Shown: positions 25,995 to 34,894, numbered from the stretch's first letter. The stretch: DNA of 52,101 nucleotides from Gammaproteobacteria bacterium (GCA_013288815.1 JABDBD010000020.1:1-52101); one strand, 5' to 3'. Translations and numbers: made by a program. Notes: generated by a model not told the origin, from the sequence alone.

Positions 25995-27354
25995 GTTATC
26001 AAACTCACTTCCTCGTAAATATTTTGGCACAGATGGAATCCGCGGTAAGGTTGGAATGTTCCCTATTACAGCGGAATTTATTCTTAAGCTTGGATGGGCT
26101 GTTGGTAAAGTACTCGCACGCCAAGGTTATGGGAAGGTATTAATAGGTAAAGATACTCGTATTTCAGGCTATATGTTTGAATCTGTATTGGAGGCGGGGT
26201 TGTCTGCAGCTGGTGTCGATACGCACTTGCTTGGGCCTATGCCTACACCGGCAATTGCATATCTAACTCGTACGTTACGTGCCCAAGCAGGTATTGTTAT
26301 TAGTGCTTCCCATAATCCTTATTATGATAATGGAATTAAATTTTTTTCTGCCCAAGGTAGTAAATTACCTGACAACATTGAAATTGCAATTGAAGAACAA
26401 TTAGAAAAACCAATGACTATTGTTGATTCTGCGGAGTTAGGCAAAGCGGTCCGTATTGTTGATGCGCCTGGACGTTATATTGAATTTTGTAAAAGCACAA
26501 TATCTTCTGACGTAAAGTTAAGTGGATTAAAAATCGTTGTGGATTGTGCAAATGGCGCTGCTTATCACATTGCCCCTAGTGTTTTTCGAGAGTTGGGGGC
26601 GGAAGTGTACGAAATTGGTGTTGAGCCTAACGGACTAAATATTAACTTAGAATGCGGAGCTACGTATCCTGAGTTTTTACAGCGATATGTATTACAAGAA
26701 AAGGCTGATTTAGGCATTGCATTAGATGGGGATGGCGATCGCGTCATCATGATTGATCATCAGGGACAAATCTTGGATGGTGACGAACTGCTATATATTA
26801 TCGCTAAACATCGTAAAGAATTAGGCTTGTTGCAAGGCGGAGTTGTCGGAACTGTCATGTCTAATTTGGGATTGGAACAGACCCTAGCCCGTCTTGATAT
26901 TGGATTTACCAGAGTTTCGGTAGGTGATAGAAACATTATAACTGAATTGGTCAATAGGAAATGGTTGTTAGGGGGTGAGCCCTCTGGTCATGTTATTTGT
27001 TTAGAGGCCACTACAACTGGGGATGGTATAATCACGGCTTTACAAGTGTTGTCTGCAATGCAGCATCAACAAAAAACTTTAGCCAAGTTGAGAGAGGGGC
27101 TGCATAAATATCCCCAAGTTTTGTTGAATGTAAAGGTTAAACAAACTGATGATTTAATTGTACAGTCTGCTATTCAAAAAACATTAGATGAAGTAAAAAA
27201 AGAGTTGGGTGATGCGGGGCGAGTTCTTTTGCGAAGATCAGGTACTGAACCTTTAATGAGGATAATGGTGGAAGGGAGAGATGAGAACAGAGTAAGCCAG
27301 CTTGCCCATAAATTAGCTGCTGTCGTTAGAAAAGAAATGGCGGGGGATGAGTAA
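25975..27354 (+). CDS. glmM: Phosphoglucosamine mutase GlmM
   Basis: A 459-residue enzyme converting glucosamine-6-phosphate to glucosamine-1-phosphate, the step leading to UDP-GlcNAc for peptidoglycan and LPS. The conserved start is [14 protein letters not shown], the active-site phosphoserine is S112 in [18 protein letters not shown], the metal loop is DGDGDR near 254-259, and [16 protein letters not shown] is near the end. The start at 25975 overlaps the end of ftsH by 20 bases. folP, often between ftsH and glmM, is missing here. Confidence 0.96.
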   Translation: MMKDQIKLSNSLPRKYFGTDGIRGKVGMFPITAEFILKLGWAVGKVLARQGYGKVLIGKDTRISGYMFESVLEAGLSAAGVDTHLLGPMPTPAIAYLTRTLRAQAGIVISASHNPYYDNGIKFFSAQGSKLPDNIEIAIEEQLEKPMTIVDSAELGKAVRIVDAPGRYIEFCKSTISSDVKLSGLKIVVDCANGAAYHIAPSVFRELGAEVYEIGVEPNGLNINLECGATYPEFLQRYVLQEKADLGIALDGDGDRVIMIDHQGQILDGDELLYIIAKHRKELGLLQGGVVGTVMSNLGLEQTLARLDIGFTRVSVGDRNIITELVNRKWLLGGEPSGHVICLEATTTGDGIITALQVLSAMQHQQKTLAKLREGLHKYPQVLLNVKVKQTDDLIVQSAIQKTLDEVKKELGDAGRVLLRRSGTEPLMRIMVEGRDENRVSQLAHKLAAVVRKEMAGDE

Positions 27355-27361
27355 TAAAGTT

Positions 27362-27387
27362 TCTCCCCCTATAAGTATAGGAGGAGA
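27362..27387. terminator. Hairpin between convergent glmM and HU-like gene
   Basis: TCTCC-C-CCTATA and TATAGG-A-GGAGA form a 12-bp stem with one mismatch and a very short loop, lying 8 bases after the glmM stop. Short T-rich stretches occur further on rather than directly after it. It could serve both converging transcripts. Confidence 0.5.
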
Positions 27388-27400
27388 AGATAGTGGTGTT

Positions 27401-27808
27401 TTATTCAGCCATTTCTTTAAGCTTTTTAAGAGCTTTAATTTTTACAACCTTGTGAGCTGGTTTAGCTTTGAACATAACTTCTTCGCCAGTAAATGGGTTT
27501 ATCCCTTTACGTGCTGGTCTAGCAGGCTTTTTCACCACGCTTATCTTCAATAAGCCTGGCATAGTGAATTTTCCTGGTCCTCGAGATTTGACGTGAAGTT
27601 CAATAACCGTACTGAGTCCATCAAGAGTAGATACGACCTCTTTTTTCCCCAGACCTGTTATGTCCATAACAGCCTTGATAATGCCACCCTTAGAAAGAGG
27701 CTCTTTTACCGAGACTGTAGATACTTTTTTTTGAGCAGCTTTTTGAGCCGGCTTTTTATTAGCAGATTTACCTGCGGATTTGGCGGTAGCTTTCTTTCTA
27801 GCAGCCAT
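27401..27808 (-). CDS. HU/IHF-family histone-like protein with basic N-terminal tail
   Basis: A 135-residue protein. Residues 1-30 are an Ala/Lys-rich tail (KKATAKSAGKSANKKPAQKAAQ), resembling histone H1 or Hc1 tails. From about residue 38 the HU fold is recognisable (SKGGIIKAVMDITGLGKKEVV, the arm region with KKPARPARKGINPFTGEEV). It should bind and bend DNA and compact the nucleoid. Standard HU is about 90 residues, so the tail is an addition. Proteins of this type occur in Coxiella/Legionella and Xanthomonas relatives. Monocistronic, convergent with glmM. Confidence 0.85.
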   Translation of the reverse strand: MAARKKATAKSAGKSANKKPAQKAAQKKVSTVSVKEPLSKGGIIKAVMDITGLGKKEVVSTLDGLSTVIELHVKSRGPGKFTMPGLLKISVVKKPARPARKGINPFTGEEVMFKAKPAHKVVKIKALKKLKEMAE

Positions 27809-28286
27809 TGTTGTTTCCTCATATTAAAGTCAACGATGCATGGTTACAGTAACAATATCTTATTAATTTTGCTAGTATTTTTTTTTATAACTCACTGTAA
27901 AAATAAGTTATTGTGCCGCTTTAGATATCATAAAATAAGAAATGTTATTTATAAGCTAGCCGATGAGAAGATTGAGAGGCTAGGTAGCAGGCACAAAAAA
28001 TATCACAAAAAAATATTGATTCCGAAAGATAAAAAATTGTGCTATAATGCGTTTGATGATTTATTTTAATGCTTCCCGTGAGTGGTTCGCTGGCATAGAA
28101 AAAAATTTAGCTAATTAAGGTAACGCTGATAGTGTGTATTTCTAGAAATATTTTTGCTTTGCTGAAATTTAAATAACAGAATCAAGTATACAGGGCTTGC
28201 TAGTTTGCGGCCATTACTATAGAATTCACCATCTTTTGGTATTGGGTATTTTATTAAGTTTTTTACTCCCATGGAGTAGGAGTCAA
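27809..28286. other. Long intergenic region: HU promoter side and rplM leader
   Basis: 478 bases of AT-rich DNA between the divergent HU-like gene and rplM. An open frame runs through 27593-28069 but is mostly the antisense of the HU-like gene and has no coding character. Seen here are the rplM promoter at 28020-28048, a palindrome TATTTCTAGAAATA followed by T5 at 28137-28155, and a hairpin TACTCC-CAT-GGAGTA at about 28264-28278 immediately before the rplM ribosome-binding site. Confidence 0.5.
28020..28048 (+). promoter_or_regulatory. Probable promoter of rplM-rpsI
   Basis: A perfect -10 TATAAT at 28043-28048 with a weak -35 TTCCGA (28020-28025) at 17 bases. Transcription would start near 28055, leaving a leader of about 230 bases before rplM. 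Confidence 0.6.
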
Positions 28287-28724
28287 ATGAAAACGTATAG
28301 CGCTAGAAATGAAACAGCAGTACATAATTGGTTTGTGGTCGATGCAGCTGGAAAAACGCTTGGAAGACTTGCTACACAAGTTGCGATGCGTTTGCGAGGC
28401 AAGCATAAAGCAGAATATACACCCCACGTAGATACTGGGGACTATATTGTTGTTATTAATGCAGAGCAGGTTAAGGTCACTGGCAATAAAAGCAAAGCTA
28501 AGGTCTATTATAACCATTCAGGGTATCCGGGTGGAATTAAAGAAATTACCTTTGAAAAATTAATTGCTAAGAATCCGACGCGTGTTCTTGAAATTGCGAT
28601 TAAAGGAATGTTACCTAAGAATCCTTTAGGTCGTGCAATGTATCGGAAGCTAAAAGTTTATGCAGGTGATAAGCACCCACATGACGCACAGCAACCACAA
28701 TTACTTGAAATTGACACGGAATAA
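28287..28724 (+). CDS. rplM: 50S ribosomal protein L13
   Basis: A 145-residue L13. The start [20 protein letters not shown] is typical, then [31 protein letters not shown], and [23 protein letters not shown] (pieces). The reading frame is open further upstream to 28197 but that extension is not L13; ATG 28287 follows GGAGTAGGAG. L13 assembles early on 23S rRNA. It is followed after 7 bases by rpsI. The long leader could host L13 autoregulation, as known for E. coli rplM. Confidence 0.97.
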   Translation: MKTYSARNETAVHNWFVVDAAGKTLGRLATQVAMRLRGKHKAEYTPHVDTGDYIVVINAEQVKVTGNKSKAKVYYNHSGYPGGIKEITFEKLIAKNPTRVLEIAIKGMLPKNPLGRAMYRKLKVYAGDKHPHDAQQPQLLEIDTE

Positions 28725-28731
28725 ATAGTAT

Positions 28732-29160
28732 ATGGCAGCAGCTAAACAGAATTTTTATGGTACCGGTAGACGTAAAACATCTACAGCAAGAGTGTATTTA
28801 AAAGCGGGTACTGGCAGTATTGTTATTAATGAAAACACGTTAGAGCAATATTTTGGCCGTAAAACAGCTCGTATGATCGTTCGTCAGCCGTTAGAAGTAA
28901 CGGATTTGCAAGAGAAGTTTGATATCACTATTACTGTTTCTGGCGGTGGTATGAATGGCCAAGCAGGTGCAATTCGCCATGGTATAGCCAGAGCACTTTT
29001 AAAATACGATGAGTTTAATGGTGTTGACCCATTAAGCGATAACTCTTTACGAAAAATTCTTCGTCAAGCAGGTTATTTAACTCGTGATGCTAGAGAAGTA
29101 GAGCGTAAGAAGGTTGGTTTGAAAAAAGCGAGAAAAGGCACTCAATATTCTAAGCGTTAA
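28732..29160 (+). CDS. rpsI: 30S ribosomal protein S9
   Basis: A 142-residue S9 with the typical [18 protein letters not shown] start, [20 protein letters not shown] in the middle, and the basic C-terminal tail ending QYSKR whose last residues contact P-site tRNA. It is slightly longer than the 130 residues of E. coli through N-terminal residues. A strong hairpin lies about 55 bases downstream. Confidence 0.97.
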   Translation: MAAAKQNFYGTGRRKTSTARVYLKAGTGSIVINENTLEQYFGRKTARMIVRQPLEVTDLQEKFDITITVSGGGMNGQAGAIRHGIARALLKYDEFNGVDPLSDNSLRKILRQAGYLTRDAREVERKKVGLKKARKGTQYSKR

Positions 29161-29215
29161 TAGTGTTCTTATAGATAACCTAATCTACTTTTTTGAGAAA
29201 ATCATCGTGAGTGAA

Positions 29216-29255
29216 AATTATGATCTAAATATAATCTGATATTTAGATCATAATT
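29216..29255. terminator. 16-bp perfect AT-rich stem after rpsI
   Basis: AATTATGATCTAAATA (29216-29231), loop TAATCTGA, and its exact complement at 29240-29255. No T-run follows, so it may be a rho-independent-like terminator with a weak tail, an mRNA 3'-protecting structure, or an inverted-repeat protein site. It occupies the centre of the 283-base rpsI-sspA gap, where no gene was found (petABC, common at this spot in other gammaproteobacteria, is not present). Confidence 0.55.
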
Positions 29256-29443
29256 AATTTGAGCTACAACGTATTAAGTTTTGGTTCAAGCTTGTAAATG
29301 ATTGCTAGTTTATTTCTAATCTAATTTGCTAGAGATCAGGTAGTTGGGGATGTCTAAACCCTCTTGTATAGATTCATTGAGACTATTTTTGGATGTGTTC
29401 GAGGGTTATGCTGAATATTAACGTATTGTTGAGGAGAATTTAA

Positions 29444-30091
29444 ATGGCGGTAGTTGCCAATAAACGTTCAATCATGACCTTATATTCAGGTTCTTTGGAT
29501 ATTTTTAGTCACAGAGCTCGTATTGTTCTAGCTGAAAAAGGTGTGGCTGTTGATGTTATTGATACAGACGCAAACGATAAACTAGAAGATTTGCTTGAGC
29601 TAAATCCCTATGGTAATGCACCCACGCTAGTTGATCGCGATTTGGTTCTATATGATGCTAACATCATTATGGAATACTTAGATGAGCGATTTCCTCACCC
29701 TCCTTTAATGCCTGTTTATCCTGTGGCAAGAGCAAAAACACGGTTAATGATCTATCGTATTGATCGGGAATGGAGTACTTTAGTTAGAATTATTGAAACG
29801 GGCAAAGCAGAAGAGGTTCAAGCTGCATGTAAAGAGCTAAAATCTTATCTGGTTAAGCTAGCCCCAGTTTTTGCAAACTCTGCTTATTTTCTGAATGAAG
29901 ATTTTACTTTGGTTGATTGTTGTATCGCTCCTATCTTATGGAGATTGTCTGCTTGGGGGATAGTTCTTCCTCCAGAAGCAAAGTCAGTTATTAAATATGC
30001 AGAACGTGTTTTTGAGAGAGATTCATTTCAGGCGAGTTTAACGGAGTCGGAGCAAGACTTGAGAAAAGCAGTAAAGGCTGAAATCGCTTAA
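29444..30091 (+). CDS. sspA: Stringent starvation protein A
   Basis: A 215-residue protein with a glutathione-S-transferase fold but no transferase activity. It binds RNA polymerase and helps survival in acid and starvation; related SspA controls virulence genes in Francisella and others. Recognisable are MTLYSGSLDIFSHRARIVLAEKG near residues 11-33, NPYGNAPTLVDRDLVLYDANIIMEYLDERFPHPPL (in pieces), and an all-helical C-domain. sspB starts 13 bases later. Confidence 0.93.
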   Translation: MAVVANKRSIMTLYSGSLDIFSHRARIVLAEKGVAVDVIDTDANDKLEDLLELNPYGNAPTLVDRDLVLYDANIIMEYLDERFPHPPLMPVYPVARAKTRLMIYRIDREWSTLVRIIETGKAEEVQAACKELKSYLVKLAPVFANSAYFLNEDFTLVDCCIAPILWRLSAWGIVLPPEAKSVIKYAERVFERDSFQASLTESEQDLRKAVKAEIA

Positions 30092-30104
30092 GGAATAAAT
30101 AATA

Positions 30105-30533
30105 ATGTTATCGAATAAACCTTATTTAATTCGTGCTTTTTTTGATTGGATTGTGGATAGTAAGGCAACACCTTTGCTCGTTGTCGATGCTACTTTCCCA
30201 CGTTGTAATGTTCCTCAAGAATATATTGAGAATGGAGAAATTATTTTAAATATTTCTCCTGATGCTATTCGTGATCTAAAAATAAGTAATACATTGGTCG
30301 AATTCAAAGCCTCTTTTTCTGGTATTGCTCATTTGATTTCTGTGCCAGTTAAAGCTGTTTTAGCTATTTATACAGAAGAGAATGGTCAAGGCATGTTTTT
30401 TGATAATGAAGAGGATAGTAGTGGCGACAGTGGCGATGAGTTGCTTTGGGCTGAATCATCGGGTAGCGTTCCTGAGTCTGAGTCGGTTGTAACTCAATTA
30501 AAGAAGAAATCCCACTTAACGTTAGTTGAGTAA
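30105..30533 (+). CDS. sspB: ClpXP adaptor SspB
   Basis: A 142-residue adaptor that binds the ssrA tag and tethers tagged proteins to ClpX. The folded domain is at about 5-115 (PYLIRAFFDWIVDSKATPLLVVDA, FSGIAHLISVPVKAVLAIY), then a flexible acidic linker and a short C-terminal ClpX-binding motif (SHLTLVE). The tmRNA tag in this window has ANDSIY, comparable to the AANDENY bound by E. coli SspB, so recognition should be conserved. Confidence 0.95.
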   Translation: MLSNKPYLIRAFFDWIVDSKATPLLVVDATFPRCNVPQEYIENGEIILNISPDAIRDLKISNTLVEFKASFSGIAHLISVPVKAVLAIYTEENGQGMFFDNEEDSSGDSGDELLWAESSGSVPESESVVTQLKKKSHLTLVE

Positions 30534-30544
30534 TATATTTTTTT
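30514..30544 (+). terminator. Intrinsic terminator overlapping the end of sspB
   Basis: ACTTAAC-GTTA-GTTGAGT forms a 7-bp stem with one G-U pair, followed by AATATA and a run of eight Ts. The stem covers the last codons of sspB. Confidence 0.65.
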
Positions 30545-30909
30545 CAGAATTATTCGGAAGATGAGACTCAACATAGCAAGCTAGTACAGCGTCAACTTGA
30601 TTATTTCAGCAAATTTTCTTAAAGGCGAGAGGTTCTGCCCTTTAAGAGTGAAGGAGCAGCTGCTCTTAGTCTTAAGTTAAGACCAAGGTTTCGCATGCTT
30701 GCTTTATACATAGAAACTCATATTATTTTTCAACCATAAACTAGTTGCTTTTTCTGTGCAACCCGAAAAAACCTGTACACTATTATTTCTGTATTCTTTG
30801 CTAGTCGGTTTTAAATTGTGATAAGATAATTAATAAAAATTTAACTTATACAAAAATAAGAAACAAAGTCCTGCAATATTTATTGTGGGTCTTACTCGAG
30901 GATAAAGAG
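30534..30909. other. Intergenic region with consecutive hairpins
   Basis: 376 bases between sspB and the next gene. Three self-complementary units follow one another: CTTAAAGG/CCTTTAAG (30618-30646), the palindrome GAGCAGCTGCTC (30654-30665) and GTCTTA-AGT-TAAGAC (30669-30683). No convincing open frame exists. They could be part of a small RNA or multiple structured 3' ends. The promoter of the next gene is near 30798-30827. Confidence 0.4.
30798..30827 (+). promoter_or_regulatory. Possible promoter of the following gene
   Basis: TTGCTA (30798-30803), 18-base spacer, TAAGAT (30822-30827); each box matches consensus at 4 of 6 positions. It is upstream of the uncharacterised gene starting at 30910. 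Confidence 0.4.
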
Positions 30910-32298
30910 ATGGTGAGTGGTAGACAAGACGAAGACGTGCTAAAAGATGACAAAACGACTGAAGAAAAAGCTTATAATCCTAAAGACCTCAAAATGAATC
31001 ATGCGCCAAAATCAAGGCTAAATAGGGCTGCATCAGCCCCAGCGATTACTGATTTAGAAGACGTTTTAGGCGTTCAGCGTGATGCTAACCCAATTGCTGC
31101 AAATACAAATAAAAGTCCTGACACTGCTTCTTTAGGGGTTGCGCCGTTATCGCTATCTGAAGATCATCCTAATAATCAAAGCGGTTCATTAGTGACTGCT
31201 GCAGCTCATTATTCTCCTGTGTCTTTGGCAGATGGTAATATGTTTACTAAAGTCAGAGAGGTTATTATTAATGATTTGGTTACACAAAATAAAATAGATC
31301 GAAAACACGGCGAAGCGCTTCAGCGAGCAATTGACCATGTTATGCGCGAGACAGTTGAAGTTCTTTCATGGATACCAAAAATTAGTAAAGGCACTCAGAA
31401 GGATCAACCTCTAAGCCAAGACCTAAAAAATGCTGTGATTATTCATTATGGCCATCCTCTTTTTACAACAATGTATCGAGCTGCTTCAGAAGCAGGAACA
31501 TATGAGTATCTCACAAACAAAATAATCCACCTGGGTGGTATTCTAACGACTGCAAAACCAAAGCTAAGAAAATTCCTAAACAATACTAAAGATGTATTAG
31601 ATCTGAAAAATGCCACGATTTATATCCCAATTTGTTATGGCACTGATAAGCATTTATCAGAAGATTCGCTAAAAGCCGTTATAGATTTTTATCTAGAAAA
31701 TGGTGCATCTTCCGTTTGTGTGTATCTTGGAGAGTATAATAGTGTTGATCATCCACTAAAAACAATTGATGAGACTGCTAATTTAAAAAGAGAAGCATGG
31801 CTTGCAAAGAACAACCCGTTGATTCAAAGAGCTAAGGCTGATAATAGAATTAAAATCATATTGCGCTCAGAATGGATAACAATGGATCGCTACAAGGAAG
31901 CGAGTGATATTTTTGAAAATCACCTTCTACAGCGTAAGGATATTTACTACGCTATTATCTCTGATGCGATGCGATATATGGGCGGCAAGATAAAAAACTA
32001 CTCCCCTAAAGTTACTTTTAGTGTTGAGCAAGAACAGGAAATTATCGACGAGTTCTCACTTGCAACTGAGGAAGTATTAGACAAGCCAGCCTCTGCCTCT
32101 GCTCAAGATGATCCTGTTGTCGACCGTATCCTACAGCGTGTTGAAAATTCTAAAGATGATCAGGTGGTTGATAGGCTGGCTAGCTTTACTGCAAAATATC
32201 TGAGACATTCTTCGATATTTGCAGGGAATAATCCTGCTCAATCAAAATTAAAAGCAGCAGATACTGCCGCTGCGTCTGTCAAGTCGCTGCGTAAGTAG
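30910..32298 (+). CDS. Uncharacterised protein with cyclodipeptide-synthase-like core
   Basis: A 462-residue protein of no family I can name with certainty. Residues 1-110 are low-complexity and probably disordered. Residues about 236-390 follow, segment by segment, the layout of tRNA-dependent cyclodipeptide synthases: a strand ending IYIPICYGTDKHLSE where CDPSs have GIS-x-x-N-S-xx-(F/S), a helix, SVCVYLGEY, a helix, RIKIILRSEW, and MDRYKEASDIFENHLLQ. The catalytic Ser position appears to be Cys242. The usual Tyr and Glu are not seen; FSLATEEVL at 382-390 stands there. The tail has two similar units (DDPVVDRILQ, DDQVVDRLAS). The start is ATG 30910, which is preferred over TTG 30883. It could instead be a secreted effector; no signal peptide. 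Confidence 0.5.
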   Translation: MVSGRQDEDVLKDDKTTEEKAYNPKDLKMNHAPKSRLNRAASAPAITDLEDVLGVQRDANPIAANTNKSPDTASLGVAPLSLSEDHPNNQSGSLVTAAAHYSPVSLADGNMFTKVREVIINDLVTQNKIDRKHGEALQRAIDHVMRETVEVLSWIPKISKGTQKDQPLSQDLKNAVIIHYGHPLFTTMYRAASEAGTYEYLTNKIIHLGGILTTAKPKLRKFLNNTKDVLDLKNATIYIPICYGTDKHLSEDSLKAVIDFYLENGASSVCVYLGEYNSVDHPLKTIDETANLKREAWLAKNNPLIQRAKADNRIKIILRSEWITMDRYKEASDIFENHLLQRKDIYYAIISDAMRYMGGKIKNYSPKVTFSVEQEQEIIDEFSLATEEVLDKPASASAQDDPVVDRILQRVENSKDDQVVDRLASFTAKYLRHSSIFAGNNPAQSKLKAADTAAASVKSLRK

Positions 32299-32316
32299 TG
32301 TTTTATTAACCTCAGT

Positions 32317-34281
32317 TTACGAAGATTTAAAGTGCCGATTAATAAGATTCTCTAGTGTTTGTTTTGAGATGGGCTTAACAGACACATCGTTTGCTCCGGC
32401 ACGAAGACAACGTTGACGCTCATCTTCTTCCGAATAGCCTGTTAAAACGATGATTGGAATCTGAGGTATAGCCTTGTGTGATCTGATTGTTTTGATGAGC
32501 TCAAAACCAGCAATATCCGGAAGGCCAATATCTACAAACAACATATCATAGTTGTTAGCTAACATCTCTAAGGCTCTAGTCGCAGATTCAGTTATGTCAA
32601 CAGTACATCCTAAATCTTCAAGCATATGTTTATGAATGATTTGGATAAGCGTGTTGTCTTCAACCAATAATACATGCGGATTTTTAGATTTTGAGGTTTT
32701 AGTTTTAAGAAGTTTGGTATTTTTCTGCCACTTTTCCCACGCATTTTTTAGTTGATTTTGGAAATTAAAATAATCTGTTTTTACTAAAGGGAGCATTAAG
32801 TTACAAAAATTTTTTTTACATTGCGAACTTTGTGGAGAGTCTATTAATGCTGGCATGGGTTGATATAGTTCAGATTGATTCTGGATTTTTTTTAGAAGCT
32901 CAGAGGGGTCTGTTTCTTTAAGTTTAGAATCAATGATAATGATGTCAAAAGGTTGCATGTCTTGATGGGCTGCTATCAAAGTATTTAGGCTGTCTTTGCT
33001 GGTTGTGAATTCGTGCAGAGTATTAGAGAACAGTGAGTGTAGGTTATTTTTCTTGTGAATGTCCTGAACTATTAATATCCGGACACGTGCAGCATAGGGT
33101 AGCCATGGATTGCTCGATGGGCTGACTTTTTTAAAATTGACAGCAAAATAAAAAACGCTACCTTTTCCGGGGGTGCTCTTTACTTTAATATCTCCCCCAA
33201 TAATCTTTACTAGCTTCTTGACGATAGCTAATCCTAGCCCAGTACCGGTTAAGCTTGTTTTGCGAGTGTATACACTACCTAGTTGATAAAATTGCTTGAA
33301 AATAGATTTTTGTTCATGCACGGGTATGCCGATTCCTGAATCTTCTATAGAAATTTGAAGCTTAATTTTGTCAGCAGTGGATGAGATACATTTAATTGTG
33401 ATTGTAATAAATCCTTTATGTGTAAATTTTATTGCGTTACCAATTAAGTTAATCAGTATTTGGTGAAGGATTCGTGAATCGCTGATGATAAGTTCGGGAG
33501 CATTTTTTTCATAGGCTAGCGACAACTTCAAATTTTTATTCTGAGCAGATACAGTTAACATCGTCATGCTGCTTTTAATAAGTTCTTTTAGGTTGAGAGG
33601 CAGCAACGTTAATTCAAATTTTTTTGTTTCTAATTTATTGTAGTTCAACAAGCTATTAATGAGGGAAAGTAGATAGGTACCAGAGTCTGCGATGTGTTTT
33701 ATATACTCGTGTTGTTTTTCTATCTCTAAGCGGGGTTGTTTAATCAGTTCAGCAAAGCCTAAAATTCCTGCTAGTGGCGTTCTAAGCTCATGACTGATCA
33801 TGGCTAAGAATTTAGATTTCGCTCTGTTGGCTGCCTCTGCTTTTTGTTTTGCAACTCTTAACTTTTCTTCAATTATTTTCCGCTCGGTGATGTCAAATGA
33901 AACGCCGAGGATACCTTTTACTTTTCCTTTACTATTGTATAAAGGTGTTTTTCGAGTTAAGTAAGTAGCGGAGATTCCATTTGTATCAAACCCAGTTTCT
34001 TCGATACATTGCTCTTGTTGTGTATGAATAACGATAGGGTCAATCAAACTTGCTTTCTGGGCTAATTCTTCGCCGAGTAAATCTTCATCTTTTTTGCCAA
34101 TGATATCTAATGGGGTTGGTAAATTTAATATATCAGATAGGTTGCTATTGCATCCCAGATAAAATCCTTTAATGTCTTTCCAGTAAACATTCCCTGGCAT
34201 CATTGATATGATGGTTCTTAAGCTTTCAACTTCAGATTGTAGTTCTTTAATAATGTCATCTTTGCTATGTTTCTTTTTCAT
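32317..34281 (-). CDS. Soluble hybrid sensor histidine kinase, PAS-HK-receiver
   Basis: A 654-residue protein without membrane segments. A PAS domain lies at about 18-135 (MMPGNVYWKDIKGFYLG, GVSFDITERK). The kinase has the phospho-acceptor H164 in ISHELRTPLAG, the N box LINLIGNAIKFT, and the ATP lid (DSGIGIP, GTGLGLAIVKKL). A degenerate receiver-like segment follows at about 400-500 (FDIIIIDSKL), and a complete receiver at 536-652 has D584 and K636. No response regulator gene is adjacent, so it signals through its own receiver to a partner elsewhere. It resembles ArcB in layout. It begins 25 bases after a BON lipoprotein gene. Confidence 0.9.
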   Translation of the reverse strand: MKKKHSKDDIIKELQSEVESLRTIISMMPGNVYWKDIKGFYLGCNSNLSDILNLPTPLDIIGKKDEDLLGEELAQKASLIDPIVIHTQQEQCIEETGFDTNGISATYLTRKTPLYNSKGKVKGILGVSFDITERKIIEEKLRVAKQKAEAANRAKSKFLAMISHELRTPLAGILGFAELIKQPRLEIEKQHEYIKHIADSGTYLLSLINSLLNYNKLETKKFELTLLPLNLKELIKSSMTMLTVSAQNKNLKLSLAYEKNAPELIISDSRILHQILINLIGNAIKFTHKGFITITIKCISSTADKIKLQISIEDSGIGIPVHEQKSIFKQFYQLGSVYTRKTSLTGTGLGLAIVKKLVKIIGGDIKVKSTPGKGSVFYFAVNFKKVSPSSNPWLPYAARVRILIVQDIHKKNNLHSLFSNTLHEFTTSKDSLNTLIAAHQDMQPFDIIIIDSKLKETDPSELLKKIQNQSELYQPMPALIDSPQSSQCKKNFCNLMLPLVKTDYFNFQNQLKNAWEKWQKNTKLLKTKTSKSKNPHVLLVEDNTLIQIIHKHMLEDLGCTVDITESATRALEMLANNYDMLFVDIGLPDIAGFELIKTIRSHKAIPQIPIIVLTGYSEEDERQRCLRAGANDVSVKPISKQTLENLINRHFKSS

Positions 34282-34306
34282 AAAGTTAAGCTCGTAGTTT
34301 TCTGGC

Positions 34307-34894
34307 TTATAATTTTTTGGTTATTTTTACATATAAAAAAAGCCGTACGACATTTTGTACTCCTGAGGTTGTTCTTGCAATATCAGTCGCTATTTCCGCT
34401 TGTTCTGGCGGAACGATTCCCATAAGATAAACAGTTCCATTTTCTGTAACGATCTTTATTTTGTCTGGATTGATATCATTATTTGCGATTAGTTGAGCTT
34501 GTATTTTTGAGGTTATCCATGAGTCGCTTAATTGTACTATCGCAGATGTCGGCGTCGAAATTTCAATAAAATTATAAACTTCATCTACGCCAGGAATTTT
34601 TTTTGTGATATCGCCAGCTTTTTTTTGTAGAGAGGGAGAGGGGGTTTGTCCTGTTAATAATACATTATTGTTGAACGTGTTTATTGAGATGTTGCTTTCT
34701 TTGAAGTCGTCTGATTTCCAAAAGATGGCTTGGTTCGTTTTTATGTTTATGTAGTGATCGTTTAAAAAATTCTGGATAGAGTTTCTATTATAAACTGCTT
34801 GTGCACCAGAGACTGCCACATCCATACAAGCCTGTAAAAACATGAATGCTAAGAAAATAAAGATGATGAGAAAAAATTTTATTACTTTATCCAT
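34307..34894 (-). CDS. BON-domain lipoprotein, second copy (DolP-like)
   Basis: A 195-residue lipoprotein with signal sequence and lipobox LQAC (Cys23). Two BON repeats follow, with GVDEVYNFIEI and GTVYLMGIVPPEQAEIATDIARTTSGVQNVVRLF the clearest stretches (in pieces). BON lipoproteins such as DolP (YraP) bind anionic phospholipid and support outer-membrane integrity. It is a diverged paralogue of the gene just upstream, from a tandem duplication; the last 60 residues are the most alike. It leads into the histidine kinase gene. Confidence 0.85.
   Translation of the reverse strand: MDKVIKFFLIIFIFLAFMFLQACMDVAVSGAQAVYNRNSIQNFLNDHYINIKTNQAIFWKSDDFKESNISINTFNNNVLLTGQTPSPSLQKKAGDITKKIPGVDEVYNFIEISTPTSAIVQLSDSWITSKIQAQLIANNDINPDKIKIVTENGTVYLMGIVPPEQAEIATDIARTTSGVQNVVRLFLYVKITKKL

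Noticed and set aside
27593-28069. 158-residue plus-strand open frame in the HU-rplM region
   Set aside because: Overlaps the HU-like gene in antisense and consists of low-complexity sequence from AT-rich DNA.
29161-29443. Loss of petABC between rpsI and sspA as a sign of missing cytochrome bc1
   Set aside because: Many gammaproteobacteria, such as E. coli, also lack these genes here, so the gap alone shows nothing about respiration.
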